Source: Mycetohabitans endofungorum (lineage in GTDB: Bacteria > Pseudomonadota > Gammaproteobacteria > Burkholderiales > Burkholderiaceae). From it: 61,721 nt of DNA. Position numbers and translations under genes: made by a program. Shown one piece after another: positions 1 to 7,604 of the stretch. The notes beneath the pieces are model-generated. The model saw only the letters and a program-made list of their open reading frames with translations. It made no database searches and was not told the DNA's origin. The stretch covers positions 1 to 61,721 of the forward strand of contig NZ_PRDW01000014.1 of NCBI RefSeq assembly GCF_002927045.1, in the 5' to 3' direction. The stretch's first letter is position 1, and each line of letters opens with the position of its first letter.

Positions 1-474
1 GCATTGGATCGCCGCATCGACGCGGTGCTCACGCGTGCGGCGACGTTGGCGTCAGCGTTCGCATGGCAACTGGCCGGCTACGTGATCGGCGCGCTGGAAA
101 CGTATTGGGCATTGGCGCTGCTGGGTCATCCCGTATCGATCGGCGCGGCGCTGGCTATCGAGGCGCTGACCCAGGCGGTACGCCACGCCGCATTCATCGT
201 GCCGGCCGGTCTCGGGGTGCAAGAGGCGGCGGTGCTCGTGCTGGCGCAGATGCTGGGGGTCGATGCGGCGACCGCGATGTCGCTGGCGGTGACCAAGCGC
301 ATGCGCGAGGTCGTATTCAGCGGCCTGGCGCTCGCATCATGGCAGCTTGCGGAGTCCTGGCGTGCACACCGGACCATCGGTGAGCCATTGCGCCGTCATT
401 GGCGGGTGCAGCGACGGCTGCGACGGCGGGCGCGCCGTGCTGCCGCAGTTCCCGTGCCGTTGGAGCGTCGCTGA
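1..474 (+). CDS. HpnL-like / lysylphosphatidylglycerol synthase-type membrane protein, 3' part
   Basis: This is the C-terminal part of a polytopic inner-membrane protein; the reading frame is open upstream of base 1, so the start lies outside the window. Hydrophobic helices alternate with a motif of the UPF0104/LPG-synthase membrane family, PAGLGVQEAAV, followed by TKRMREVVFSGLALASWQ. The tail after the last helix is very Arg-rich. In Burkholderia a protein of this type (HpnL) sits at the end of hopanoid gene clusters, so a role in hopanoid handling is possible but is inferred from family memory only. The next gene is convergent. Confidence 0.6.
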   Translation, partial: ALDRRIDAVLTRAATLASAFAWQLAGYVIGALETYWALALLGHPVSIGAALAIEALTQAVRHAAFIVPAGLGVQEAAVLVLAQMLGVDAATAMSLAVTKRMREVVFSGLALASWQLAESWRAHRTIGEPLRRHWRVQRRLRRRARRAAAVPVPLERR

Positions 475-486
475 CACAACACCGTG

Positions 487-846
487 TTAGTGGCGCAATT
501 CGCTGGGCTTGGCCGGTTCGACTTCGTGGTTGACCGCCTGCAGGCGCCAGCGATCGTCCACGGGCTCACCGCTGCGGGTGCTGACCCAGGCGGCAGCGCC
601 ATGCTCGATCGCGGCGCGCACGCCGCGCCCGAAGCGCAAGCCGTGCAGCGTGCACAGCGGGGCGTTTTCCTCGGGGCCGCCCAGCAGCATCGTGTCGTCC
701 TCGTCGCGCAGCCGTCCCCATGACGGCAGATCGATGCCACTGTGCGATTCCCGTGACCAGACGCGTTCGTCAATATCGGGCCACAATACCGCGAGGTCGT
801 CGCGAGCCTGCGGGTCGCTACCGTTAACTAGGATTGTCAAGCGCAT
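487..846 (-). CDS. Small conserved hypothetical protein (possibly DUF3564)
   Basis: A 119-residue soluble protein starting MRLTILVNGSDP, with no signal peptide or membrane segment. The sequence reads as a compact beta-rich domain (WSRESHSGIDLPSWGRLRDEDD in the first half) and ends in a charged tail. An AAGGAG ribosome site lies eight bases before the ATG, which supports this start. It resembles small proteins annotated DUF3564 in Burkholderia, but that is from memory. No function can be assigned. It is convergent with the upstream membrane protein gene, 12 bases apart. Confidence 0.6.
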   Translation of the reverse strand: MRLTILVNGSDPQARDDLAVLWPDIDERVWSRESHSGIDLPSWGRLRDEDDTMLLGGPEENAPLCTLHGLRFGRGVRAAIEHGAAAWVSTRSGEPVDDRWRLQAVNHEVEPAKPSELRH

Positions 847-1052
847 CGTGTGCTCCTTCGCGGTTGCGCGCAGACACCGTCTGATCTCGACCGTGACCGG
901 TGATCCGGCGTAACGGGGGCGGTGCGCACGGCCGCGCCACGGCGCATCATCCGGGGCGGGCTGCCGGCCCTAATTGAATGATCGTAGCCACACGCGCGAA
1001 AAGCAAGAAGATTAATCATTGGGCGCCCAGTGTCCTCCCATTTCCAGTGATC

Positions 1053-1241
1053 CTAGTCCCACCGGTAGTGGCCTTTGGACCAATGGTATCCCGGCGCGAG
1101 GCCGCCCGGCAGCACCTCGACGACGGGGGCCGGTTGCGGCGGGCGCGCGGGCTCCACCACGCACGCGGCAAGCGCGGCGGGTACGGCTACGGTGAGCACG
1201 AGCGCGCGCAGGCGTCGAATCGCCGGGATGGCATATTCCAT
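1053..1241 (-). pseudogene. WXXGXW-repeat lipoprotein, truncated by a stop codon and frameshift
   Basis: The N-terminus has a lipoprotein signal (Arg-rich start, hydrophobic core, LAAC lipobox with Cys at residue 27), then a Pro-rich linker and one YHWSKGHYRW motif typical of WXXGXW-repeat outer-membrane lipoproteins. The frame stops at a TAG directly after YRWD. Reading through gives DHWKW in the same frame, and a one-base shift then gives GGHWAPND and a stop near 1012. Those are further pieces of the same repeat, so the 3' end has decayed. A shortened lipoprotein could still be made. Confidence 0.55.
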
Positions 1242-1567
1242 GCGAGTTCTCCTGTGAATGAGTCGGGACGCCGGCGTAATGACGGCGCCTTTCCGTAGAA
1301 CAACGGCTCAGGACGGCCATGCGCGGACATCACGGTTGTATGCAAACGCCTGAAGGTGTAACGAGCGATTGCGCCGATGCAGCATGCTGACGCGCGCAGC
1401 GCATGCGGGCCTGAGCAATGTTGGCCGAGCCTGCCTCATGTGTTGTCCGAATGTATCGGACGCGCTGCTCGATACTTTCATCCAGCGCCGCTATAGTGAC
1501 GAGAGGTTGCGCGCGATGGTCCGTATGGGCGTGCATTGTCCTATCCACCCGTTCGAAGGAGGGCGTG

Positions 1568-2119
1568 ATGGCCTACAAAGTTGCGGTAATAGTCGGAAGT
1601 ATCCGCGTGGACTCGTGGAACAAGAAGCTCGCGCATGCGCTCACGCGGCTGGCGGGCGACCGGCTCGAGTGCCGGTTCGTCGATATTGCCACGTTGCCGT
1701 TGTTTAGTGAGGATCTGGAAGCGCAGATGCCGGAGCCGGTCAGCCGGCTAAAGCGTGACATCGAGGCGGCGCAGGCGTTGTGGTTCTTCACCCCCGAGTA
1801 CAACCGCGGCCTGCCCGGCGTGTTGAAAAACGCGATCGACTGGGCCTCCCGTCCGTATGGCAAGAGTTCGTTCGCTGGCAAGCCGGCTGCGGTGGCAGGC
1901 GCTTCAATTGGCACGATCGGTACGGCGATCGCCCAGCAGCAGCTGCGCAACGTACTTGCGTACCTAGATGTGCCCACGCTCGGTCAGCCCGAGGTCTTCC
2001 TGCATGTCAAGGACGATACGTTCAATGCCGATGGCGACATTGCGAATGCCAGAACGAAGCAGTTCTTGCAAGGTTTCGCCGATCGCTACGTCGGATGGCT
2101 GGACAAGTTGCTGAAGTGA
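1568..2119 (+). CDS. NADPH-dependent FMN reductase / quinone reductase (ChrR-YieF type)
   Basis: A 183-residue flavodoxin-like reductase, expected to reduce quinones, FMN or chromate with NAD(P)H in the cytoplasm. The N-terminal FMN-phosphate loop reads VGSIRVDSWNKKL, and the second hallmark is FFTPEYNRGLPGVLKNAIDW, where this family contacts the flavin. The start was chosen at ATG 1568 because GAAGGAGGG precedes it; a longer open frame back to 1418 lacks a ribosome site and family homology. Length and motifs match the family. Nothing in the flanks suggests an operon. Confidence 0.88.
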   Translation: MAYKVAVIVGSIRVDSWNKKLAHALTRLAGDRLECRFVDIATLPLFSEDLEAQMPEPVSRLKRDIEAAQALWFFTPEYNRGLPGVLKNAIDWASRPYGKSSFAGKPAAVAGASIGTIGTAIAQQQLRNVLAYLDVPTLGQPEVFLHVKDDTFNADGDIANARTKQFLQGFADRYVGWLDKLLK

Positions 2120-2166
2120 GTGCCGACTGCGCGCATCGGCCATGTCGGTGACCGAGGCGCGCCGTG

Positions 2167-2298
2167 CAGTTGCGCCTTGGTTTCCACGCCTTCCGCGACG
2201 AGGATGCCGCGCGGCATCGCCCAGCCAGGGCAGCGGCCAGGCAGCATGCTTTCCAATGCCGCGCTGTCAGCGATGATGTTCCCAACCTGCTGGTCGGT
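2167..2298 (-). pseudogene. Remnant of an EAL (cyclic-di-GMP phosphodiesterase) domain
   Basis: One minus-strand frame contains NIIADSAALESMLPG followed by ILVAEGVETKAQL. The second string is the diagnostic VAEGVET loop of EAL domains, and the first fits the helix before it with the core scrambled. The frame around it encodes nothing else recognisable, and the rest of the EAL domain is missing. This is a fossil of a c-di-GMP phosphodiesterase gene, with no predicted activity. Confidence 0.45.
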
Positions 2299-2869
2299 CG
2301 TGGCGGCTCGGCGAGCGCTCGCCGGGGGTACAACGTAGTTGCTGGTCGCATGATGGCCGACGTTCTGTAAGTCGAAGAATTGGCGCGGGCTATTTGAGAT
2401 CCGAACGAACCTTACCAGGCGAGCGTGACGCAGATAGGCGGCCCGACATCTCGAAGGTGAGAGTATTCGGGACAGGGGCGTGAGATGCCGATGCGACGCA
2501 GCAGCGGGCGCCGCAAAGGTGAGGTTATTCGGGAGCCCTTGAGCGCCGATGCAGTAGATCAGGCCCACGCACGGGCCTGTCGCATGGCGCGCGATGAACC
2601 GCACCGAGCGGGTGCTTTGCTGCCGTGACACGACATCAACATCGAGTATGCCGTGCATACTGTGTTCTGCATGGATGATGCCGGTTATCGATCCATTGGT
2701 AGCGGAGCAACGTTAAACGCGGATGGCACGCTGGTCGAAAGGATGTTATGCGGATTCACCGCAAAGGTGGCCGTCGTGCATGATTATGCGATCACGTATA
2801 TGGACCATCGTTCAGAGGTCTCTAACCTATCCCGCGAAGAAGTATAGATCATACGCTGTCGCCATACTG

Positions 2870-2904
2870 TGACGCAGTGCCGCAGGGGTGACGCGGTGCC
2901 GCAG
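2870..2904. repeat. Two-copy 16-nt tandem repeat
   Basis: TGACGCAGTGCCGCAG is followed three bases later by TGACGCGGTGCCGCAG, differing at one position. It lies about 100 bases before the hrpII-like box. Function unknown. Confidence 0.6.
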
Positions 2905-2998
2905 AACTGTCCGCCGAATCTGAGGTATCGTTGTTTTTAAGGCGGTGCATCATTTTTTAATTAGAAATGCTAGTTAATAACCACGAGATTGTCGAGAC

Positions 2999-3059
2999 TT
3001 CGCTGAAACGGATATTAGATCGCTATCCTGAATATTGTTTATGTACGCAAACCTAACCT
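2999..3059 (+). promoter_or_regulatory. hrpII/PIP-like promoter box with matching -10
   Basis: TTCG at 2999-3002 is followed by exactly 16 bases and then ATCG at 3019-3022. The hrpII box (Ralstonia HrpB) and PIP box (Xanthomonas HrpX) have the form TTCG-N16-TTCG, so there is one mismatch. TAACCT at 3054-3059 begins 31 bases after the second element, the spacing expected for the YANNNT -10 in such promoters. The candidate start codon at 3153 is 94 bases further on. The match is direct; its activity is inferred. Confidence 0.45.
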
Positions 3060-3152
3060 GATTGAGCACTGAATGACGTTGTTGAGCCAGTACATGTTGC
3101 AGTTCAGTCAAGTCAGATGCTTTTGTTTGACAGTTTAATTAGTGAGGCCCCC

Positions 3153-3758
3153 ATGCAAGTTAATACGATCAATCCAGGCTCGTCGCAGGTGGATTCCTTG
3201 TCGTTTCATAACGAGCTGAATACACGTAGTGAAGTCGCGGGACAGGGGCTGGCACGTGCCGGTTCAAAGCCAGATGGAATGTTGGCTGAGCTGCCCGCGC
3301 TCGCGTGCCGCACGTCGATGGCAAGACGCAGAAACGTGACGAGCCAGGCCGCCGTCTTTGCCCAGCATCCTGAAGCCAAGTATTACCCTCCCGCGGTGCG
3401 ACAGATCAGTGGCCTATTGGAGAAACAGGACATCGGCATATCGGATCACGCGCATGACGGGGTCATTGCGAATATGAAAGGGTTGTGCTCCGGTACGCAA
3501 ACCCATACGGGGGCGCATCTGGTCGAAAGCAGGGTATTCGGACGCGATGCTATTGAACATCTTAGGTCGGGTGAGATGTATCTTGCTGCGGTAAATTGCT
3601 TTGGCTCGCTAATTAATGGTGTGGCGTCGATGACAGTCGGACCGGCGCATGATTTCGACGATGCCAGACGGTCGTCGGATCCCCAAAGGGCCGCACGTGC
3701 GTATGCCAGTATCGGTTGGGACTTCGAGACACTGCCGTCGCCGACACCGCGCGATTGA
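3153..3758 (+). CDS. Hypothetical protein, candidate type III secreted effector
   Basis: A 201-residue protein with no recognised domain. The N-terminus from ATG 3153 (MQVNTINPGSSQVDSLSFHN) is rich in Ser, Asn and Gln, with no signal peptide, as is common for type III secretion signals. The middle is mixed helix, with a more hydrophobic stretch near 140-170 (YLAAVNCFGSLINGVASMTV). GAGG lies 8-10 bases before ATG 3153; a longer start at ATG 3117 has no ribosome site. An hrpII/PIP-like box stands upstream. The upstream context is lower in GC than flanking core genes. Assignment as an effector is inference from promoter and composition. Confidence 0.5.
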   Translation: MQVNTINPGSSQVDSLSFHNELNTRSEVAGQGLARAGSKPDGMLAELPALACRTSMARRRNVTSQAAVFAQHPEAKYYPPAVRQISGLLEKQDIGISDHAHDGVIANMKGLCSGTQTHTGAHLVESRVFGRDAIEHLRSGEMYLAAVNCFGSLINGVASMTVGPAHDFDDARRSSDPQRAARAYASIGWDFETLPSPTPRD

Positions 3759-4114
3759 CATGGGCCATCGCGGGTGCCGTTTGTGGCCAATGTTCGGCTA
3801 CGTTCCCGGGGCGCCGCACGCTGCCGGTTTCCTGCGCGCGTAATCAACTTGCAGACCTATCCACTTCGATTGAAGTCTCGCTGTTTTCTGGCGCATAGGT
3901 GTACTGTATGCGCAGCGATGTTTGCTGGTAAGCGCGTAGCGCGGTTCGTCAACGTCGAAACGGTTGCAATGCGCAAGCTGGCGATGCTGCACCGCGCAGC
4001 TAATATCAACGACCTGCGCGTCCCGTCAAAAACCGGCTGGAACTGCTGAAAGGCGACCGTACTGGGCAGTACAGTATTCGCATTTAAGGAGCAGGGCGGC
4101 GGGAATGCGTTGTG
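3759..4114. other. Non-coding stretch
   Basis: No conserved gene is seen between the candidate effector and the end of the proline iminopeptidase gene. A short palindrome TACTGGGCAGTA lies near 4059-4070; it is not a proper SOS box. Confidence 0.5.
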
Positions 4115-5095
4115 TCAACCGGCAAGGTCGGCTCGGAGCCGGCTGGCTGCTTCCCGCAAGCCGGCCGAAATACCAGGATCGAATGTCCAGTGCCCGGCGG
4201 CGTCGACCAAAGACAGCCGCGCACGCGGCCAAGCGGCCGCCAGCGCGTAGGCCTGGTCGGCCGGGCAGACCATGTCGAAACGGCCATGGACGATGTGACA
4301 CGGCAAATGGGCGATACGGGAGACACGCGTGAGCAGCGGCGGTGAAGGTGGCAGTTCGTCAGCCATGTAGTGCCGCTCGAGCAGCGCCATGGCGATGGCC
4401 GCCCGTGCCTGCGTGTCCTCCGGGACGGGATCCTGGCCGGGCACCGTATCGTGCCGGATGACGGACAGCGTCGTTTCGTAACGATGCCACGCGCGCGCCA
4501 ATTCAATGCCGGTTGCATCGAAGCGCGCCAGCGGTGCCTGCGTCAGTGCGAGTACGTCGCGCGCGCTGGCGGGCCGCTGGCCGCTGGCTTTTTCGATTGC
4601 ATCGAGAAACGCCGCATGCAGGTCGGGGTACAGACGCCGCACGTCCCACAGGAACCAGTCTGTGTCCTGCTCGCGCGCCAGGTAGACGCCGCGCAACAGA
4701 AATCCGCTACAGCGTTGCGGATGCGTGCTGCCATAGGCGAGTGCGAGCGTCGTACCCCATGAGCCGCCGAACACGGCCCAGCGCTCGATACGCAAGTGTT
4801 CGCGCAGTTTTTCGATGTCGCTCACCAGATCCACGATGCCGTTGTGCTCTAGCTCGCCGAACGGCGTGGAGCGACCGCAGCCGCGCTGGTCGAAGAAGAC
4901 GATCCGCCAGCGCGTCGCATCGAGATGGTCGGCCCAGCCCAAGCTCATCGCGCCGCCGGGACCGCCGTGCAGCACGACGATTGGCTGCGCCTGCGGATCG
5001 CCTAATTCGCGCCAGTAGATCGAATGGCCGTTGCCGACGTCAAGCATGCCTTCGGCATCGCTTGTTTTCTGCGCCGTCTTGCTTGGGTTGTCCAT
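4115..5095 (-). CDS. pip: Proline iminopeptidase (alpha/beta hydrolase, family S33)
   Basis: A cytoplasmic exopeptidase expected to release N-terminal proline from peptides. The oxyanion motif HGGPGG is near residue 42, the DQRGCGRS strand follows, and the nucleophile elbow is GGSWGTTLA with the catalytic Ser. The acid-loop HGRFDMVCP and the terminal catalytic His in DAAGHWTFD complete the triad. Length (326 aa) fits the family. The start is placed at MDNPSK (5095); MLSDTL at 5134 is possible, and neither has a strong ribosome site. The open frame continues to 5380 without family similarity. It stands alone between unrelated genes. Confidence 0.87.
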   Translation of the reverse strand: MDNPSKTAQKTSDAEGMLDVGNGHSIYWRELGDPQAQPIVVLHGGPGGAMSLGWADHLDATRWRIVFFDQRGCGRSTPFGELEHNGIVDLVSDIEKLREHLRIERWAVFGGSWGTTLALAYGSTHPQRCSGFLLRGVYLAREQDTDWFLWDVRRLYPDLHAAFLDAIEKASGQRPASARDVLALTQAPLARFDATGIELARAWHRYETTLSVIRHDTVPGQDPVPEDTQARAAIAMALLERHYMADELPPSPPLLTRVSRIAHLPCHIVHGRFDMVCPADQAYALAAAWPRARLSLVDAAGHWTFDPGISAGLREAASRLRADLAG

Positions 5096-5258
5096 GTATG
5101 GTTCGCCAGGGTTTGCCAATGTATCTGAAAGCATAACCGGCTTGGCGAATTTTGTATTAGGCACTGCGTTGCCGGCGCGCCGCATGCGAAGTCGTTTCGG
5201 CACGTGAGTGCGATGTCGCGCTACCGTGCCACATCCTGCATAGGCCATGCAATGGAGA

Positions 5259-5579
5259 ATGTCGGTGCACAAGAAACGAGCGATGCTGCTGGCCGCGATG
5301 GTCCTTGCGTACGCGCTTCGATGCGTGGCCGTGGAGCCGGGCACCGTGCAGCACGGAAACGACGATTGGCGCATGCGCATCAGCGACAGCGCGAGCGAGC
5401 GGGCACGTCTTGATCAGCAGCGGTACTGGCGCCGATATAACGATCGCCAACGATATTGGCGCCAATACAACGATCAGCAACGGTATTGGCGGCAATACAA
5501 CGACCGGCAACGTTACTGGCGCCAATATAACGATCAGCAACGATACTGGCGTCAATATAACGATCAGCAACGACATTGA
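5259..5579 (+). CDS. Secreted tandem-repeat protein (QRYWRQYND repeats), prematurely stopped
   Basis: The N-terminus (MSVHKKRAMLLAAMVLAYAL) looks like a signal peptide. A short linker follows, then decapeptide repeats of the form xQRYWRQYND encoded by 30-nt units. Five complete units are translated before a TGA at 5577, where the Trp codon TGG of the sixth unit has changed. The same frame then continues through the rest of unit six, a seventh unit and 15 more codons to a stop at 5670-5672. The gene is therefore a recent nonsense mutant, or is read through. Aromatic and basic repeats suggest a surface or periplasmic protein, but no family is recognised. ATG 5247 is an alternative start. Confidence 0.55.
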   Translation: MSVHKKRAMLLAAMVLAYALRCVAVEPGTVQHGNDDWRMRISDSASERARLDQQRYWRRYNDRQRYWRQYNDQQRYWRQYNDRQRYWRQYNDQQRYWRQYNDQQRH

Positions 5580-5624
5580 CGGCAATACAACGATCAATAT
5601 CGCTACTGGCGCGAATATAACGAG
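5415..5624 (+). repeat. Seven 30-nt tandem repeats
   Basis: Seven uninterrupted 30-nt units, each encoding a variant of QQRYWRQYND. Units alternate between QQ and RQ starts, which suggests 60-nt higher-order duplication. There is no spacer, so this is a coding minisatellite and not a CRISPR array. The nonsense change lies in unit six. Confidence 0.9.
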
Positions 5625-5774
5625 CGCAGCACGATCGGCACCCGCGCGGCCCGTGGTAGCCACGCGGCCTGACGGCATAGCGCGCGTCGCGGCGACGGTC
5701 GCCGCTATTTTTGCTTGCGACGCCGCGAAGCCGGGCTCTAGACTTCGTACAACTGATTCAGCGTGGGAGGTCGC

Positions 5775-6317
5775 ATGTCATTGCAGCGCTCGTATGTCGA
5801 TGATAGCAAGGCGCGGACAGTCGGGCGGGGCATCACACTCAGACGGTTCGATCCACGCGCGGATTCCTATGTGTCGTTGACTGCCATGCTGCATCGCGCA
5901 TTCGCCCGCCTTGGGGCCATGGGGCTGAACTGCGCCTGCGTCGACCAGTCGGTCACCTCGACAATGCAGCGTGCGCAGGCCGGCGATTGCTTCGTCGCAG
6001 CATACGACCCTACGCCAATTGGCACCATGACGTTGTATGCACGCGATGTCGAGTCCGCATGCGATTACTATCGGCTGCGTGATGTTGCGACGCTGCGTCA
6101 GTTTGGCATCGATCCGGCATGGCAGGGACGCGGGCTCGGCGCGGTGCTGCTTGCGTTCTATCGTTCACAGGGATTTCGCCTCGTGGACGTGATGCGATTT
6201 GCTGACAAGTGCTATGACAGCGCCATCCTGAGTAAACCACCGGTTGCGGCACGGATGCTTGGTCAGTGGGATCGGCGACTGATGCCGGCGCGGCGCACGT
6301 TGGCCCGAGCCGCATAA
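5775..6317 (+). CDS. GNAT-family N-acetyltransferase with a shortened core
   Basis: A 180-residue GNAT-like protein. The acetyl-CoA-binding motif A reads RQFGIDPAWQGRGLGAVLLAF (pyrophosphate loop QGRGLG), and the C-terminus has the expected FYRSQGFRLVDVMRF-type strand. In the family about 30 residues (the helix after motif A and the LALDT strand) normally separate LLAF from YRSQGF; here they abut directly, in frame. The fold core is thus cut and activity is doubtful. GGGAGG stands five bases before ATG 5775, which fixes the start. Substrate unknown. Confidence 0.65.
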   Translation: MSLQRSYVDDSKARTVGRGITLRRFDPRADSYVSLTAMLHRAFARLGAMGLNCACVDQSVTSTMQRAQAGDCFVAAYDPTPIGTMTLYARDVESACDYYRLRDVATLRQFGIDPAWQGRGLGAVLLAFYRSQGFRLVDVMRFADKCYDSAILSKPPVAARMLGQWDRRLMPARRTLARAA

Positions 6318-6371
6318 GCGTGGCAGCGCCCATCCAGCGCATGGTTCGTCTTCGATCGCGTTGCTGGCGCA

Positions 6372-6596
6372 TCACGTCCCATGGAATACAAGGGGCAGTG
6401 TTGAAGCGAGATAGAGGCCCAGTCCGAGCGTCGGATGGCCAGTGCCGATCGTCGCCGTTGCGACGACGCCGCCGGTCAGCGCCAGCGTGTCCAGCCATCG
6501 GCGCACACGCAGGCGGCGGTGAAGTGTTTGCTGCCTTTCGCGGCCTTTTTCGCCGCTATGGCGGATCGAATATTTCAAGACGGACAGATCAGACAT
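6372..6596 (-). CDS. Small membrane protein, unknown
   Basis: A 74-residue protein starting MSDLSVLKYSIRHSG, with a basic middle (RRLRVRRW) and two hydrophobic stretches near the C-terminus (TLALTGGVVATATIG, LGLGLYLASTLPLVF). GGAG lies about nine bases before the ATG. No family is recognised. It is convergent with the GNAT gene. The same frame is open further upstream without a better start. Confidence 0.45.
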   Translation of the reverse strand: MSDLSVLKYSIRHSGEKGRERQQTLHRRLRVRRWLDTLALTGGVVATATIGTGHPTLGLGLYLASTLPLVFHGT

Positions 6597-7093
6597 GACG
6601 TTCTCCAAGCGGGAATCTGCATTGTCCACTCGCCAAAAAACGGTGTTTAAATGTTCGGCTGGCTGCCGTAAAAACGACATCCATAGCCGGATGTCGGCCA
6701 GTTGCAGCAGCGGGTCAGCGCCGGGGCACGGTCGGGTGTCGGGCGCGCGCGCCCTCTTGGCGTTTTTATATGCACGCGCCGGAGTTTTTCGACGCATAGG
6801 GGGCTGGCGTACTGCAATGGCAGCATGGACTCGATGGGCACTCGCATAACGTCAGCGCGAACACGGGCATCCGACGTGTCGATCAGAATGCGCACGTGGT
6901 ATACGTGGACCGTGCGAGACGATATCGTGATGCTGGGCGCAGGCGGCCGCCTGTCTCATCGATGTCACATGTGACGGGGGTAGCGGTTGCGTGGCGCGTC
7001 GGTCGTGGTGCGGCGCAGGCGGATGCAAGTCTGGATGTCCTCGATAAGTTAATTTGGAGCGGCGTGCAAGCTGCGCCATCCGGGAATGTCAAA
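6597..7093. other. Stretch without a supported gene
   Basis: Several short frames exist, one on the minus strand starting MRILIDTSDARVRADVMRV (6647-6895), but none has a recognisable family or good ribosome site. Nothing else is seen. Confidence 0.4.
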
Positions 7094-7456
7094 ATGAAAT
7101 TACGCAGGAGTCACGCCACTGAACGGCATGCCACGGATATTGCAGGGGGTGGACCGACTGGCGCGGCTGTATGGTGCAGTAGGGAATCCCGGCTATCGCG
7201 ATCCGCCGCGTCGGTGTTGTTCCACGTCAGCGTCGCGTTGCGGGACCTCGTTGCGACGCGCCGTGCGTTGCATGCGGCGTTCGGGGCGGCATTGGGGCTC
7301 AACACAGTCTCGATCCACAACCGCAACGCACGGGCGGCGCTGCAATTGCAGCTCGCCCCGCACTGCGTGGGCGATGCGATGGTCGTCATCATGCGCAGCG
7401 TGCCGCAAGCGCAATTCGGCATGGTGTGTCCGAGCACGCGCGATCGCGCCCATTGA
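7094..7456 (+). CDS. Conserved-looking hypothetical protein
   Basis: About 120 residues. The second half, from VLFHVSVALRDLVATRRAL to MVVIMRSVPQAQFG, reads like a real folded domain with alternating strands and helices, possibly ACT-like, but I cannot name a family. The first 40 residues look unlike it, and a neighbouring frame also starts nearby (7128), so the 5' end may be frameshifted or mis-started. It precedes the SOS-controlled uvrA-like gene by 150 bases and need not be co-transcribed with it. Confidence 0.4.
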   Translation: MKLRRSHATERHATDIAGGGPTGAAVWCSRESRLSRSAASVLFHVSVALRDLVATRRALHAAFGAALGLNTVSIHNRNARAALQLQLAPHCVGDAMVVIMRSVPQAQFGMVCPSTRDRAH

Positions 7457-7554
7457 GGCGCGACGATCCCATCGCCCAGCACGGCGAGTGAGACGATCTG
7501 TCGTCTAGCGCGGTCCGTCATGCTAGTCGCTGATACGATCCTAGAAGACAAAAG

Positions 7555-7574
7555 TACTGTATGCGTGTACAGTA
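7555..7574 (+). promoter_or_regulatory. LexA/SOS box upstream of the uvrA-like gene
   Basis: TACTGTATGCGTGTACAGTA matches the LexA consensus CTGT-N8-ACAG with the flanking TA on both sides, giving a seven-base perfect palindrome arm. It lies 30 bases before the start codon of the double UvrA-like gene, the place of an operator. DNA-damage induction of that gene is the natural inference. Confidence 0.8.
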
Positions 7575-7604
7575 TCGGGGAATACCCTAAAATGGTCGGA
7601 TAAA

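Larger units (their letters stand above)
2120..3116. other. Gene-poor stretch with decayed coding remnants
   Basis: About 1 kb without a convincing intact gene. It holds an EAL-domain remnant on the minus strand (separate entry), two imperfect copies of AAGGTGAG-TTATTCGGGA near 2453 and 2515, and a short open frame at 2653-2847 with no recognisable family. The 3' end carries the hrpII-like box for the next gene. Confidence 0.5.

Noticed and set aside
2653-2847. 64-residue open frame as a conserved small protein
   Set aside because: No family, no ribosome site; too little evidence to list as a gene.
4059-4079. Palindromic TACTGGGCAGTACAGTA as a second SOS box
   Set aside because: The CTG and CAG elements are seven bases apart, not ten, and it lies near a gene end.
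5415-5624. Regular 30-nt repeats resembling a CRISPR array
   Set aside because: The units are contiguous, have no unique spacers and translate in frame as QRYWRQYND repeats, so this is a coding minisatellite.
5157-5678. Minus-strand open frame with hydrophobic LIVILAP repeats
   Set aside because: It is the antisense shadow of the 30-nt repeats, with no ribosome site or signal.
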